A DNA stretch of 42,333 nucleotides from Candidatus Omnitrophota bacterium (GTDB lineage: Bacteria > Omnitrophota > Gorgyraeia > Gygaellales > Profunditerraquicolaceae). The position numbers and the translations under genes were made by a program. Under the pieces are notes generated by a model that worked only from the letters and a program-made list of their open reading frames with translations, had not been told where the DNA came from and did not search any database. Where the stretch lies: the NCBI GenBank assembly GCA_016208765.1, contig JACQXK010000060.1, positions 1-42,333 on the forward strand, given 5' to 3'. The first letter of the stretch is position 1, and the number at the start of each line of letters is the position of its first letter. Of this stretch, positions 22,516 through 31,187 are shown in pieces.

Positions 22516-23913
22516 CTACCCTTTCAAATCCTGGATTACTGCTTTTACATATTTATCCATCTCAACCGCCGCCTTCTTACCCGCGCCCATTGCCTTAATT
22601 ACCGTATCTGCTCCGGTAATAATATCTCCTCCTGCAAAAACTCCCGGGATTGAAGTCATCAAATGATCATCTACACGGATAGTCCCATTAGAATTTGTTT
22701 TTAATCCCTGAGTCAGTCTTGTTAAAAGAGGATTAGGATTTTGGCCGATAGCAATTATTACGGTATCAACATTAAGGATAAAACTTGAACCTTTAATTTC
22801 ATGGGGTTTTCTTCTGCCCGAATCATCTACCTCGCCTAATTCCATCCTGACACATTCAAGCCCATTCACAAAACCATCTTTATCGCCAAGAATCCTTACC
22901 GGTTGAGTAAGAAAATTAAATTTTACACCTTCTTCTTTTGCGTTCTCAATTTCTTCAAATCTCCCCGGCATTTCTTTTTCTGAGCGCCGATAAACCAAAG
23001 TTACCTCTTTTCCCAAACGCAAAGCAACACGGGAAGAATCCAAGGCAACATTCCCCCCGCCGATAACCGCAACCTTATCGCCAATATTTACAGGAGTTGA
23101 ATATTCAGGAAACTTGTATGCCTTCATCAGGTTTATCCGTGTTAAGAATTCATTGGCAGAATAAACCCTGTCTAAATTTTCTCCGGGAATTCCTAAAAAT
23201 TGCGGAAGGCCGGCTCCGGTTGCCACAAAAATAGCCTTAAAACCATCCTTAAACAAATCTTCAATTGAATAGGTGCTGCCAATAAGCGCGTCTGTATGTA
23301 TACTTACACCTAAGCTTGCGATATAATCAACTTCATTTTGAACAATATTTTTTGGAAGCCTGAACTCAGGTATACCGTAAACCAGGACTCCTCCTGCTAC
23401 ATGCAGAGATTCAAAGAGGGTAGCCTGATAACCCATTTTTGCAAGATCGGCTGCGCAAGTAAGCCCCGCAGGGCCGCTTCCTACAACTGCCACTTTTATT
23501 TGTCGCCTGTCGCCTGTCGCCTGTCGCCTGTTTACTGCGAGCCCTGCCAAAGAAACTCCTGTTTCAGAAGCATACCTTTCCAATGCGCCAATATTAATCG
23601 GAGCTTTCTTCTTATTCAGCACGCAAAGCGCCTCGCATTGATCTTCCTGCGGACATACTCTGCCACAAACCGCCGGCAAATTATTCTTTTCCTTGATCTT
23701 CTCCAGGGCCTCTTTCTGCTTGCCCTCATTTATTAATTTAATAAACGCAGGGATGTCAATCTCAACAGGGCACCCCTTTACACAAGCAGGATTCTTACAC
23801 TGCAGGCAACGCTGGGCTTCTTTGCGGGCTTCTTCTTCAGAAAAACCAAGACCAACCTCAAAGAAATTCTTTACCCGCTCGGAAATTAATTGTTTAGGAA
23901 GGCTTTTTGCCAT
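22516..23913 (-). CDS. nfnB: NfnB-like subunit of NADH-dependent ferredoxin:NADP+ oxidoreductase
   Basis: This 465-aa flavoprotein of the GltD family has N-terminal cysteine motifs CLQCKNPACVKGCP and CGRVCPQEDQCEALC (two 4Fe-4S clusters), then FAD-binding AVVGSGPAGLTCAADLAKMG near residue 143, and NADPH-binding AVIGGGNVALDSSR near residue 285. With the NfnA-like gene just upstream it would form the electron-bifurcating Nfn complex coupling NADH, NADPH and ferredoxin. GltD of glutamate synthase is the alternative, but no GltB gene is present. A 7-bp repeat lies in the linker at about residues 130-140. Confidence 0.85.
   Translation of the reverse strand: MAKSLPKQLISERVKNFFEVGLGFSEEEARKEAQRCLQCKNPACVKGCPVEIDIPAFIKLINEGKQKEALEKIKEKNNLPAVCGRVCPQEDQCEALCVLNKKKAPINIGALERYASETGVSLAGLAVNRRQATGDRRQIKVAVVGSGPAGLTCAADLAKMGYQATLFESLHVAGGVLVYGIPEFRLPKNIVQNEVDYIASLGVSIHTDALIGSTYSIEDLFKDGFKAIFVATGAGLPQFLGIPGENLDRVYSANEFLTRINLMKAYKFPEYSTPVNIGDKVAVIGGGNVALDSSRVALRLGKEVTLVYRRSEKEMPGRFEEIENAKEEGVKFNFLTQPVRILGDKDGFVNGLECVRMELGEVDDSGRRKPHEIKGSSFILNVDTVIIAIGQNPNPLLTRLTQGLKTNSNGTIRVDDHLMTSIPGVFAGGDIITGADTVIKAMGAGKKAAVEMDKYVKAVIQDLKG
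23501..23528 (-). repeat. Four 7-bp tandem copies inside nfnB
   Basis: TGTCGCC is repeated four times (28 bp, plus a partial copy) in the linker before the FAD domain, coding QATGDRRQ. Because the unit is not a multiple of three, gain or loss of one copy would shift the frame. The GCGACAGGCGA core also occurs at 25642-25673. Confidence 0.85.
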
Positions 23914-24727
23914 CTGCTTTCTGTTCCTGAGTTTTAAACAACTTTGTCCTTTTTAAAAGTTCATCAAAATCAAGCGTATGCGCGTCAAAATCAGGCCCGT
24001 CAACACAACCAAAAACAGTCTTTCCCTCAACCGTACAACGGCAGGACCCGCACATGCCTGTTGCATCAACCATTATCGGATTGACACTAACAATAGTCCT
24101 GATCTTATATTCTCTTGTCAAATCTGCTACTGCCTTCATCATCAAAACCGGGCCAATAGCATAAACTAACTCCGGGTATTTTGTATGCGTAGACTTTTCC
24201 ACTACATCCAACAGACCTCTTAAAACATCAACAACAAGCCCTTTTTTTCCGTATGTGCCGTCATCAGTAGTAACAAACAACTCGTCACAAACACTTTTCA
24301 TCCGGGATTCTAAAATAATAAGATCTTTTGTCCGGCTTCCGATTATGCCAAGGACACGATTACCCGCCTCTTTAAACGCGCGTGAGACCGGATAAACTTC
24401 AGCAATACCTACTCCGCCTCCGATACAAACTACTGTTCCAAAATTATCTACTTTAGTAGGGTGGCCTAATGGGCCCAAAATATGTGCAATAAAATCTCCC
24501 GGTTTAAGATCAGCTAATTTCTGCGTGGTAAAACCTACCTTTTGAAAAATAAGCGTAATTGAATCTTTGTCCCAATCTGCAATAGTTAAAGGGACTCTTT
24601 CTCCTCTTTCATCTAATACCACGGCAACAAATTGCCCAGGCTTGGCTTTTTGAGCAATTTGAGGGGCCTCAACTTTTATCTGAATAATTTCCTTGGCTAA
24701 TTCTATTCTCTCAATTATTTTATGCAT
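23894..24727 (-). CDS. nfnA: NfnA-like FAD/NAD and 2Fe-2S subunit
   Basis: From ATG 24727 this 277-aa protein has a FAD-binding beta-barrel (KPGQFVAVVLDERGERVPLT near residue 33), a NAD-binding domain with VVCIGGGVGIAEVYPV near residue 104, and a C-terminal CGSCRCTVEGKTVFGC, the 2Fe-2S cluster of dihydroorotate-dehydrogenase electron-transfer subunits. It overlaps nfnB by 20 bases and so is translationally linked to it. Together they resemble NfnAB. The TTG at 24736 is an unlikely start. Confidence 0.85.
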   Translation of the reverse strand: MHKIIERIELAKEIIQIKVEAPQIAQKAKPGQFVAVVLDERGERVPLTIADWDKDSITLIFQKVGFTTQKLADLKPGDFIAHILGPLGHPTKVDNFGTVVCIGGGVGIAEVYPVSRAFKEAGNRVLGIIGSRTKDLIILESRMKSVCDELFVTTDDGTYGKKGLVVDVLRGLLDVVEKSTHTKYPELVYAIGPVLMMKAVADLTREYKIRTIVSVNPIMVDATGMCGSCRCTVEGKTVFGCVDGPDFDAHTLDFDELLKRTKLFKTQEQKADGKKPS

Positions 24728-25679
24728 TTTTTTCAACTATTCTCACAATTACTCCTGGATACTGTTTAATAAGAGAATCTGATTTTTCTTTTCCCATAAC
24801 CATCATGGCTGTGGCCAGCGCGTCGGCAGTCAGGCCGTCAGGAGCAATCACAGTTACGCACATAACTTCGTTGTCAGCAGGATATCCTGTCCTTGGATCA
24901 AAGATATGCATGTAACGCTTTCCTGAAACCTCAAAATATGATTCGTAATCTCCAGAGGTAGCTACTGCCTGATCAATTAAATCAAAACTACCCTTACTAC
25001 CCGGGCCGCGAGGATTTTGTATAACCACTCTCCAGGGTTTTCCGAACCTCTTACCCAAACAATAAATTTGCCCCCCGGCATTAACCAAACAACTCTTAAT
25101 ACCGGCTTCTTTTAGTTTTTCCACCGCGCAATCAACTGCAAATCCTTTGGCAATTGCGCCTAAATCAACCTTCACCCCGGGAGAATTAAATTCTACCACA
25201 CTGTCAACCTCGTTCAATACAATTTTATCCGAACCAACAGACCGCAAAGCCTCTTTTATTTTAGACTTATCAGGCAACTTATAATTTTTGTCTGTAAAAC
25301 CCCAAACATCAAGAAGCGGGCCAACAGTTACATCAAAAGCTCCATTTGTCTGTTTCCAGAATAAACATGATTTGCTTAAGACAAAAAATGTTTCCGGGCT
25401 TACCTTTAATTTTCCAAACTTGTTTAACTGTGAAATCTCACTTTCCGGATCATATTTACTTAATAATTTCTCTATCCGCTTAACCTCGTTAAAAACAATT
25501 GCAGCTGCCTCTTTGTCAGGAGAAATCACTTCCACAAATGTCCCCATCATAACCTGCGTGTCTTTATAGAGAGGCTGACTGCTACAGCCAACTAATAAGA
25601 TTAGAAACAAGCAACTGGTAAATTGTAAATACAGTTTCTTTGCGACAGGCGATATGCGACAAGCGATATGCGAAGTCAT
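24720..25679 (-). CDS. apbE: ApbE-type FAD:protein FMN transferase, lipoprotein
   Basis: This 319-aa protein transfers FMN from FAD onto Thr of target proteins (e.g. Rnf/Nqr subunits). Lipobox LLVGCSS near residues 28-33 makes it a lipoprotein. The domain has MGTFVEVISPD, LLSKYDPESEISQLN, GAFDVTVGPLLDVWGF, KVDLGAIAKGFAVDCAVE, NAGGQIYCLG and FDPRTGYPADN, the usual ApbE motifs with the metal/FAD loops. The first 13 residues (MTSHIACRISPVA) derive from repeat sequence. It overlaps polX (upstream) and nfnA (downstream). Which protein it flavinylates is not in the window. Confidence 0.93.
   Translation of the reverse strand: MTSHIACRISPVAKKLYLQFTSCLFLILLVGCSSQPLYKDTQVMMGTFVEVISPDKEAAAIVFNEVKRIEKLLSKYDPESEISQLNKFGKLKVSPETFFVLSKSCLFWKQTNGAFDVTVGPLLDVWGFTDKNYKLPDKSKIKEALRSVGSDKIVLNEVDSVVEFNSPGVKVDLGAIAKGFAVDCAVEKLKEAGIKSCLVNAGGQIYCLGKRFGKPWRVVIQNPRGPGSKGSFDLIDQAVATSGDYESYFEVSGKRYMHIFDPRTGYPADNEVMCVTVIAPDGLTADALATAMMVMGKEKSDSLIKQYPGVIVRIVEKNA
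25642..25673 (-). repeat. GCGACAGGCGATATGCGA-type repeat at apbE start
   Basis: Two near-identical units (GCGACAGGCGATAT and GCGACAAGCGATAT) form the first codons of apbE. Related sequence occurs in nfnB (23501-23528) and at 36302-36335. It appears to be a dispersed microsatellite-like family that has entered coding sequence. Confidence 0.7.
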
Positions 25680-27385
25680 TTCTTTATTACCCTCATTAAT
25701 TCCTGCACCCGTAGCGTATTAACCACATCCTTAGCTTCAAGCCATGCGCGCCTTGCAACCGACACTCCAAAATGCATTGTGCCTAATTGCTCAACAGAAT
25801 GAGAATCTGTATTTATAGCGATACCCACGCCCATCTGCTTGGCTATGCGCACATTATGATCATTTAGATCAAGCCGGTTAGGAAAAGAATTAATTTCTAA
25901 ACGGGTATTGGTGCTTTTGGCCACCTTAAGAACCTCTTCCAAATCAATTTCATAGGCATCACGGGTTCCCCAAAGCCTGCCGGTAGGATGCGCAATTATA
26001 TGTACATATTTATTCTTGCATGCTTTTACAACGCGTTTTGTAAGCTGAATTCTTGACTGCTTAAATCCAGAATGAACTGCCGCAATTACAACATCAAATT
26101 CTTTTAAAATATTGTCAGGATAATCAAGATTGCCGTTTGAATCAATATCTACCTCAGTCCCATACAAAATAGAAAAATCTTTCATCCCTTTATTTAGTTT
26201 CTCAATTTCTGTTTTCTTCTTTCTTAAGTCCTGGATACTCAAACCGTTTGCGATTTTCAAACTCTTTGAATGATCAGTTACACAAATATAGGAATAACCC
26301 CTTTTCCTTGCTGCTTGGGCCATATCTTTAATTGAACTATGTCCGTCAGACCAAAGCGAATGCACGTGCAAATCGCCTTTTATATCCTTTAGCTCTAATA
26401 AATGCGGTAATTTATTTTTAAGCGCCAGCTGAATCTCACCGGTATCTTCCCTTAACTCCGGTTCAACATAAGCCATTCCGAGGACCTTTAACACTTCCTC
26501 TTCGGTCCTGCCGCAGATAAACTTCTCCTTACGAAATACCCCATATTCATTGATCTTGAGGCCTTTTCTAACAGCCATTTGGCGGATCTTGATATTAAAG
26601 TTTTTTGAGCCGGTGAAATATAAAAGTGCCGCGCCAAAAGATTTTTCTTCAACCACCCTGCAATCAACCTGAACACCGCCTGATGTGCGAATGCTGGACT
26701 TGGTTTCTCCTTTTGCCAATATTTCCTTGACCGGAGCAAGGCCTGTAAATATATTCATAACTTTCCCGGGAGAACGCGAGGTAATTAAAATATCTATGTC
26801 TCTTACAGTTTCTTTTTTCCTGCGCAAACTGCCTGCAACCGTAATCTTTTCTACCTCCGGCAGATTTTCTAACGGATTAAGAAACTCATCTGCTATCTGC
26901 ATGGCTTTTGACAAATGCATTAACTTGGTATCTTTTTTAACAAAAGCAATCCCTTTTAAGATATTTGCAATGGTTTTTTCTTTGATACCCGGAATGCCGG
27001 AAAGCTTTCCCGACTTAAGTACCTTTTCAAGCTGCCTGATATTACTTATTTTAAGTTTTTCAAATAAAAGTTTTGCGGTCTTTGGCCCGACAGAAGGGAT
27101 ATTTAAAAGTTCCAACACTCCTTCTGGCAGTGATTCCTTTAACTCTATAAAAGATTTTATTTTTCCTGTGGAAAGATATTCGCTGACCTTAGCAGATAAA
27201 TCCTCTCCAATTCCTGCTATGCCCTTAAGGCGGTTATCTTTGGCAAATACTTCAATAGGCTCTGAAAGGCTATCAATACTTTCTGCCGCGCGCAGATAAG
27301 CCCGTATACGAAAAGGATTATCGCCTTTAATTTCCAAAATACTGGCAATCTCCCGAAATATTTCCGCAATTTCGTGATTTTTCAT
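25676..27385 (-). CDS. polX: DNA polymerase X with C-terminal PHP domain
   Basis: This 569-aa enzyme fills DNA gaps in base-excision repair. The N-terminal half has helix-hairpin-helix motifs (GIAGIGEDLSAKVSEYL, NIPSVGPKTAKLLFEKL) and the nucleotidyltransferase site AGSLRRKKETVRDIDILITS near residue 184 with Asp residues and VQVDCRVV near 236. The C-terminal half is a PHP domain (DLHVHSLWSDG near residue 340, TDHSKS, HPTGRLWGT, NTDSH), the 3'-5' exonuclease or metal phosphoesterase of bacterial PolX. All three catalytic Asp of the polymerase are present. Confidence 0.95.
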   Translation of the reverse strand: MKNHEIAEIFREIASILEIKGDNPFRIRAYLRAAESIDSLSEPIEVFAKDNRLKGIAGIGEDLSAKVSEYLSTGKIKSFIELKESLPEGVLELLNIPSVGPKTAKLLFEKLKISNIRQLEKVLKSGKLSGIPGIKEKTIANILKGIAFVKKDTKLMHLSKAMQIADEFLNPLENLPEVEKITVAGSLRRKKETVRDIDILITSRSPGKVMNIFTGLAPVKEILAKGETKSSIRTSGGVQVDCRVVEEKSFGAALLYFTGSKNFNIKIRQMAVRKGLKINEYGVFRKEKFICGRTEEEVLKVLGMAYVEPELREDTGEIQLALKNKLPHLLELKDIKGDLHVHSLWSDGHSSIKDMAQAARKRGYSYICVTDHSKSLKIANGLSIQDLRKKKTEIEKLNKGMKDFSILYGTEVDIDSNGNLDYPDNILKEFDVVIAAVHSGFKQSRIQLTKRVVKACKNKYVHIIAHPTGRLWGTRDAYEIDLEEVLKVAKSTNTRLEINSFPNRLDLNDHNVRIAKQMGVGIAINTDSHSVEQLGTMHFGVSVARRAWLEAKDVVNTLRVQELMRVIKK

Positions 27386-27394
27386 TAAAGGTTT

Positions 27395-28243
27395 TTATTT
27401 ATTATTTTCCAGCTCTTTTACTACTTCATTCCCTGGGTCTAACTCTTTTGCCCGCTCAAGATAAAAATTATATTTCAATAAATCTACCTTGATCAAATAT
27501 GCCTGCGCAAGGCGCGCATTAGCAGTGGCAAAATTCGGGCAAATCTCAACAGCCAACTCAAGCTCCTTAATCGCTTTAGCAAGGTTACCTCCGGCTATTG
27601 CCGGAGCAAGAAGATAAAACGAACCTAAAGCAACATGCACCTCTGATAAACTCGGGTCTGTTTCGTATGCCCTGATAAAATACCCTTTTATTTTTGTTCC
27701 ATACTTGATCTTACTAAAAAATCCGCCTTTTTGAGAAAGCCGGCTGTTTATTGCGCCCAGCATAAGATACGCCAAAGCCTTATTCTGTTGGCTGATATTT
27801 TGAATCTTTAGCGCCTTTTCTGTGAGAGCGATTGCCTCTTTAAAAGAATCATTATTATACTCAAGGTAGGCAAGGCTTGTTAAAGCCGAGCCATGATTTG
27901 GATTTTGTTTTAGGATTTGTTTAAATATCTCCCCTGCTTTAAGAAAATCCCTTCTTCTTCTTAAAACTTCACCTTTTCCCCAAAGCGCATCAAGATTATC
28001 AGGTTCATAGCTAAGTATTTCTTCAAACATTTCCTCTGCCTTAAGATCAGACCTGTTTTGCAATAGAATCATTGCCTGATTAAGCAAGCTCCCTGTATCT
28101 ATTGCCTTTATTTCAGTTTCAATAGAAGTCTTTCTTTTCGGGGATTGTCCGTTGTGTTTTTTAAAAACAAAAAACGCCCCGGTCAGGCCCCAGCCAATTA
28201 TCAGCAAAAAAATCAGTAGTTTTCTTATTTTTAAACTATACAT
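27395..28243 (-). CDS. TPR-repeat membrane-anchored protein
   Basis: This 282-aa protein has a N-terminal signal anchor (LLIFLLIIGWGLTGAFFVF) and repeated tetratricopeptide helices (LLQNRSDLKAEEMFEEIL, LRRRRDFLKAGEIFKQIL, LEYNNDSFKEAIALTEKAL and ELELAVEICPNFATANARLA). It is probably an inner-membrane or periplasmic scaffold for protein interactions. No enzyme domain is visible. The start overlaps the end of panE (28243), so the two may be cotranslated. Confidence 0.8.
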   Translation of the reverse strand: MYSLKIRKLLIFLLIIGWGLTGAFFVFKKHNGQSPKRKTSIETEIKAIDTGSLLNQAMILLQNRSDLKAEEMFEEILSYEPDNLDALWGKGEVLRRRRDFLKAGEIFKQILKQNPNHGSALTSLAYLEYNNDSFKEAIALTEKALKIQNISQQNKALAYLMLGAINSRLSQKGGFFSKIKYGTKIKGYFIRAYETDPSLSEVHVALGSFYLLAPAIAGGNLAKAIKELELAVEICPNFATANARLAQAYLIKVDLLKYNFYLERAKELDPGNEVVKELENNK

Positions 28244-29175
28244 CAGCTTATAATATATTTATAACTTTCCTCAATTGTTTTAACCAAATTTACCAATATT
28301 GTATTTGTAAACACGGGGATCCCCATCTCCTGACCCAGCCTCACGATTACTCCGTTAATAAAATCAATCTCTGTGCGTTTTTTATTCAGGATATCCTGCA
28401 GCATAGATGACACGTTAGTTGAAGTCGCCTCGCAGACAGCCTCCACCTTTGCTAATGGATCATCATAAACCAGTTTTATACGCTTTCTTTTTGCTATCTT
28501 TGTTGCTTCAACCACTGCCTCGCGCATAATCTTGCGCGTTCCTTCGTAATCAAGCAATTTCCCGTTATTAAGCCGTGTTATTGCCGCAAGAGCATTGATG
28601 CCGGCATTGATAATTAATTTTGACCAAAGCAGGCTCTTTATATCGCGGGAAAATTTAACTTCAATTCCGGTCTTGTTAAAAAGTTCACGGATGGCGCGCA
28701 TTTCAACTGGAAGTTTAGCATCAACCCTACCAATAATGGTCTCGCCTTTTCCGGCGTGCCGGGTATGCCCTTGCTTAACCAGCGTTGCGCCTAAATTCGT
28801 TACTCCCGCGATAATATTATCATCACTTCCTAAAACTTCGCTGATAATCTCAGTATTACCTATCCCATTTTGAAGCGTCAGGATCTGCGTTTTCTCCCCG
28901 ATAAGCGGCCTTGACTGAGCAATTGCTTCTTTTGTATCATAAGATTTTGTGGCAATAATCACTAAATCGGCTTTTCCGATTTCCTTGGCATCTGTGCTGA
29001 TTTTTATTGCCGTCTTCCAGCTTCCCGATACTCCCTCAATAATTATGCCTTGTTCCTTAATTAAGGCGGCGCGTTCCTTTCTTTTATCAAGAAGCCAGAT
29101 CTCCTCTTTTGATTTAGATAGAAAAGCCGCAAATAAACAACCCATTGCTCCCGGGCCAACAATAACTATTTTCAT
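28243..29175 (-). CDS. panE: 2-dehydropantoate 2-reductase
   Basis: PanE reduces ketopantoate to pantoate with NADPH. From ATG 29175 (GGAGG ribosome site) the 310-aa product opens with MKIVIVGPGAMGCLFAAFL, the Rossmann NADPH site, and contains LTLQNGIGNTEIISEVLG near residue 96, KLIINAGINALAAITRLNNG near residue 180 (catalytic Lys) and SSMLQDILNKKRTEIDFING. A frame extension to 29220 is rejected as it precedes the ribosome site. It pairs functionally with PanB at 21583. Confidence 0.92.
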   Translation of the reverse strand: MKIVIVGPGAMGCLFAAFLSKSKEEIWLLDKRKERAALIKEQGIIIEGVSGSWKTAIKISTDAKEIGKADLVIIATKSYDTKEAIAQSRPLIGEKTQILTLQNGIGNTEIISEVLGSDDNIIAGVTNLGATLVKQGHTRHAGKGETIIGRVDAKLPVEMRAIRELFNKTGIEVKFSRDIKSLLWSKLIINAGINALAAITRLNNGKLLDYEGTRKIMREAVVEATKIAKRKRIKLVYDDPLAKVEAVCEATSTNVSSMLQDILNKKRTEIDFINGVIVRLGQEMGIPVFTNTILVNLVKTIEESYKYIIS

Positions 29176-29229
29176 AATAAAGCCTCCATTGGTGACGATA
29201 CAACTCAACCAATTAACCAATTAAATGTT

Positions 29230-29982
29230 TTATGCTATTTCTAATCTATTTAAAACTCTCTGAGACTTTAATTCCCGTTCAAGATGGAAATTAAGAAAAG
29301 CGTTTAAGATTATATCCAGTTCTTTTTTTATCTGCGGGTTCATCCCCAATTTAAGGTTAGCACGCAAATCGTTCTTTTCAATATGCAGGATCGTGGCAAT
29401 TGTCCCGCGAAAAATCAAGCGGGCAGCAGGATCTTTTACGCAACACTTCTCGCACAAAAGACCTCCGAGAACAAGGCTGAATTTAGACTGGCCCAAAATA
29501 CGGATACCGCAAGAAACACAAGAATCAAAATGCGGCTTAAAACCTGACAAAGCAAGCATCTTGATCTTAAATACTGTTAAAATTCTCTCTGGCGTAAACG
29601 TAGATTTTAATTCCTGCAGGCAACTTATAGACAAATCAAAAACTTCCTCATTCTTATCTTCCTGCGGCATTACTGCTCCGATTAATTCCATCATGTAACT
29701 TGCCATTCCGGTTTTGACAATGTCCTGCCGGATAGCTTCACAGTTATCCCGCGCATCGCACTGGCTCACTAAATGAAGTTCAGAATTGCGCTTACGGTAG
29801 AAAATTATTTCATTATGCGAAAACGGTTCAACAGTACTGGCAAATTTCCTTGGTTCAGTCCTGATACCTTTTAACAACCCGCTGACCTTTCCGTGGTCGC
29901 GTGTAAAGAAATACGCAATCAGGCTGGTTTCACGAAAATCAAAACGCCTTAAAACAATAGCTTCAGTTTTATGAATAGACAT
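29230..29982 (-). CDS. recO: DNA repair protein RecO
   Basis: This 250-aa protein has the RecO OB-fold start (IHKTEAIVLRRFDFRETSLIA), KVSGLLKGIR near residue 33, and a helical C-terminal domain with zinc cysteines CVSCG and CEKCC near 160-185. RecO anneals DNA and loads RecA with RecF/RecR. It is downstream of ybeY by 12 bases, in the PhoH-PgpH-YbeY-RecO operon order seen in many bacteria. Confidence 0.93.
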   Translation of the reverse strand: MSIHKTEAIVLRRFDFRETSLIAYFFTRDHGKVSGLLKGIRTEPRKFASTVEPFSHNEIIFYRKRNSELHLVSQCDARDNCEAIRQDIVKTGMASYMMELIGAVMPQEDKNEEVFDLSISCLQELKSTFTPERILTVFKIKMLALSGFKPHFDSCVSCGIRILGQSKFSLVLGGLLCEKCCVKDPAARLIFRGTIATILHIEKNDLRANLKLGMNPQIKKELDIILNAFLNFHLERELKSQRVLNRLEIA

Positions 29983-29994
29983 AATCTTCAGTCG

Positions 29995-30435
29995 TCATTT
30001 CAATGACGCAATTATACGCTCAGCCACTACCTGCATTTGTTCCCTCTGACGGACGGTTGCATCTTTATAACCTAAAAGATGCAAAACCCCATGCACAACA
30101 TACAGCTCAAGCTCATATCCAGGAGTTGTACCGAATTCTTTGGCATTAGATTTCGCAGTTTCAGCAGAAACCACTATATCCGCAATAATTTCTTTTCCGG
30201 GCCTCAGGCTTAGATCAAAAGCTAAAACATCTGTCGGAGAATTACGATGATGAAATTTATAATTTAACTCTTTCATCCTTTTATCATCTACAAAACAAAC
30301 TGTAATTTCAGCAGATCTTTTTAAGCAAACTTCAGATAAGGCTTTAAGGACAAGTTTTTTTATCCTTATTGCAACGACGGGAATTTTCTTTTGGGAATTT
30401 ATTATTTCTAACTTTAGATTGCCAACCCTGCTCAC
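29995..30435 (-). CDS. ybeY: rRNA maturation endoribonuclease YbeY
   Basis: This 146-aa protein carries LYVVHGVLHLLGYKDAT near residue 110, the HGxLHxxGyDH-like zinc motif of YbeY, with the final metal ligand position reading K-D rather than D-H in this copy. It is an endoribonuclease in 16S rRNA 3' maturation and ribosome quality control. The GTG start at 30435 overlaps the TGA of the upstream HD-domain gene. The Asp substituted His at the third ligand deserves note. Confidence 0.92.
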   Translation of the reverse strand: MSRVGNLKLEIINSQKKIPVVAIRIKKLVLKALSEVCLKRSAEITVCFVDDKRMKELNYKFHHRNSPTDVLAFDLSLRPGKEIIADIVVSAETAKSNAKEFGTTPGYELELYVVHGVLHLLGYKDATVRQREQMQVVAERIIASLK

Positions 30436-31187
30436 TTATTATGCTCTTCCGGGTAATTTATACGGCTGTGGTATATGCCGCCTAAAACACGCACAAACAC
30501 TTCAGAGATCTTCTCCAGATCCTTTAGCGTCAAATCACACTCATCAAGTTGTCCGTCAATAAATTTATTATTAATTACCTTGTGTACCATTTCTTCAATC
30601 TTTCCTGCGGTAGGCTCTTTTAAGGCGCGGCTTGCCGCCTCCACAGAATCAGCCAAGAGGACAATAGCGGTTTCTTTTGTGGTTGGCTTTGGGCCGGCAT
30701 AGCGGAAGCCTTCTTCCCTGACTTCTTTGTCCTCTTCTATTTTTTCCAGCGCCCGGCGGTAAAAATAATAAACCAGGCTGTTCCCATGATGCTGCTCAAT
30801 AAATTCAATTATTGACTGGCTAAGATGGGATTTTCTTGCAAGCTCCACACCCTCTTTAACATGATTCATAATAATTAATTTGCTCATCTCAGGAGAAAGT
30901 GTATCATGCTTACTTTCTCTTACTTCCTGGTTCTCGCTGAAATATTCTGCTTTATCAAGCTTGCCAATATCATGATAATATGCTCCCACCCGTGCAAGCA
31001 GCGCGTTTGCGCCTACTGCACGGCATGCGCTTTCTGAAAGATTTCCAACCACAAGGCTGTGATGGTATGTGCCTGGCGCTTCCATTACCAGGCGCTGTAA
31101 AAGCGGCTGGTTAAAATCAGCCAGTTCTAAAAGGCTGATATTTGTTACCGTGTTGAATAAATACTCAAAAATCGGCAACACTCCCAA
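30432..31187 (-). CDS. C-terminal HD domain of PgpH/YqfF-like c-di-AMP phosphodiesterase (split by frameshift)
   Basis: This part has the join segment GVLPIFEYLFNTVTNISLLEL, YHHSLVVGNLSESACRAVGA, the HD motif YYHDIGKLDK near residue 87, LIIMNHVKEG near 127 and FIEQHHGNSLVYYFYRRAL. These make the metal site of 7TMR-HD phosphodiesterases (PgpH), which hydrolyse c-di-AMP. The natural N-terminal membrane part is in the overlapping frame upstream (31145-31669); a one-base loss near 31180-31190 separates them. The apparent start here is a TTG inside the coding sequence, so it is not a true start. Confidence 0.85.
   Translation of the reverse strand: MGVLPIFEYLFNTVTNISLLELADFNQPLLQRLVMEAPGTYHHSLVVGNLSESACRAVGANALLARVGAYYHDIGKLDKAEYFSENQEVRESKHDTLSPEMSKLIIMNHVKEGVELARKSHLSQSIIEFIEQHHGNSLVYYFYRRALEKIEEDKEVREEGFRYAGPKPTTKETAIVLLADSVEAASRALKEPTAGKIEEMVHKVINNKFIDGQLDECDLTLKDLEKISEVFVRVLGGIYHSRINYPEEHNK

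Noticed and set aside
26685-27299. 204-aa plus-strand frame in polX
   Set aside because: Antisense shadow of the polymerase X coding region without a signal of translation.
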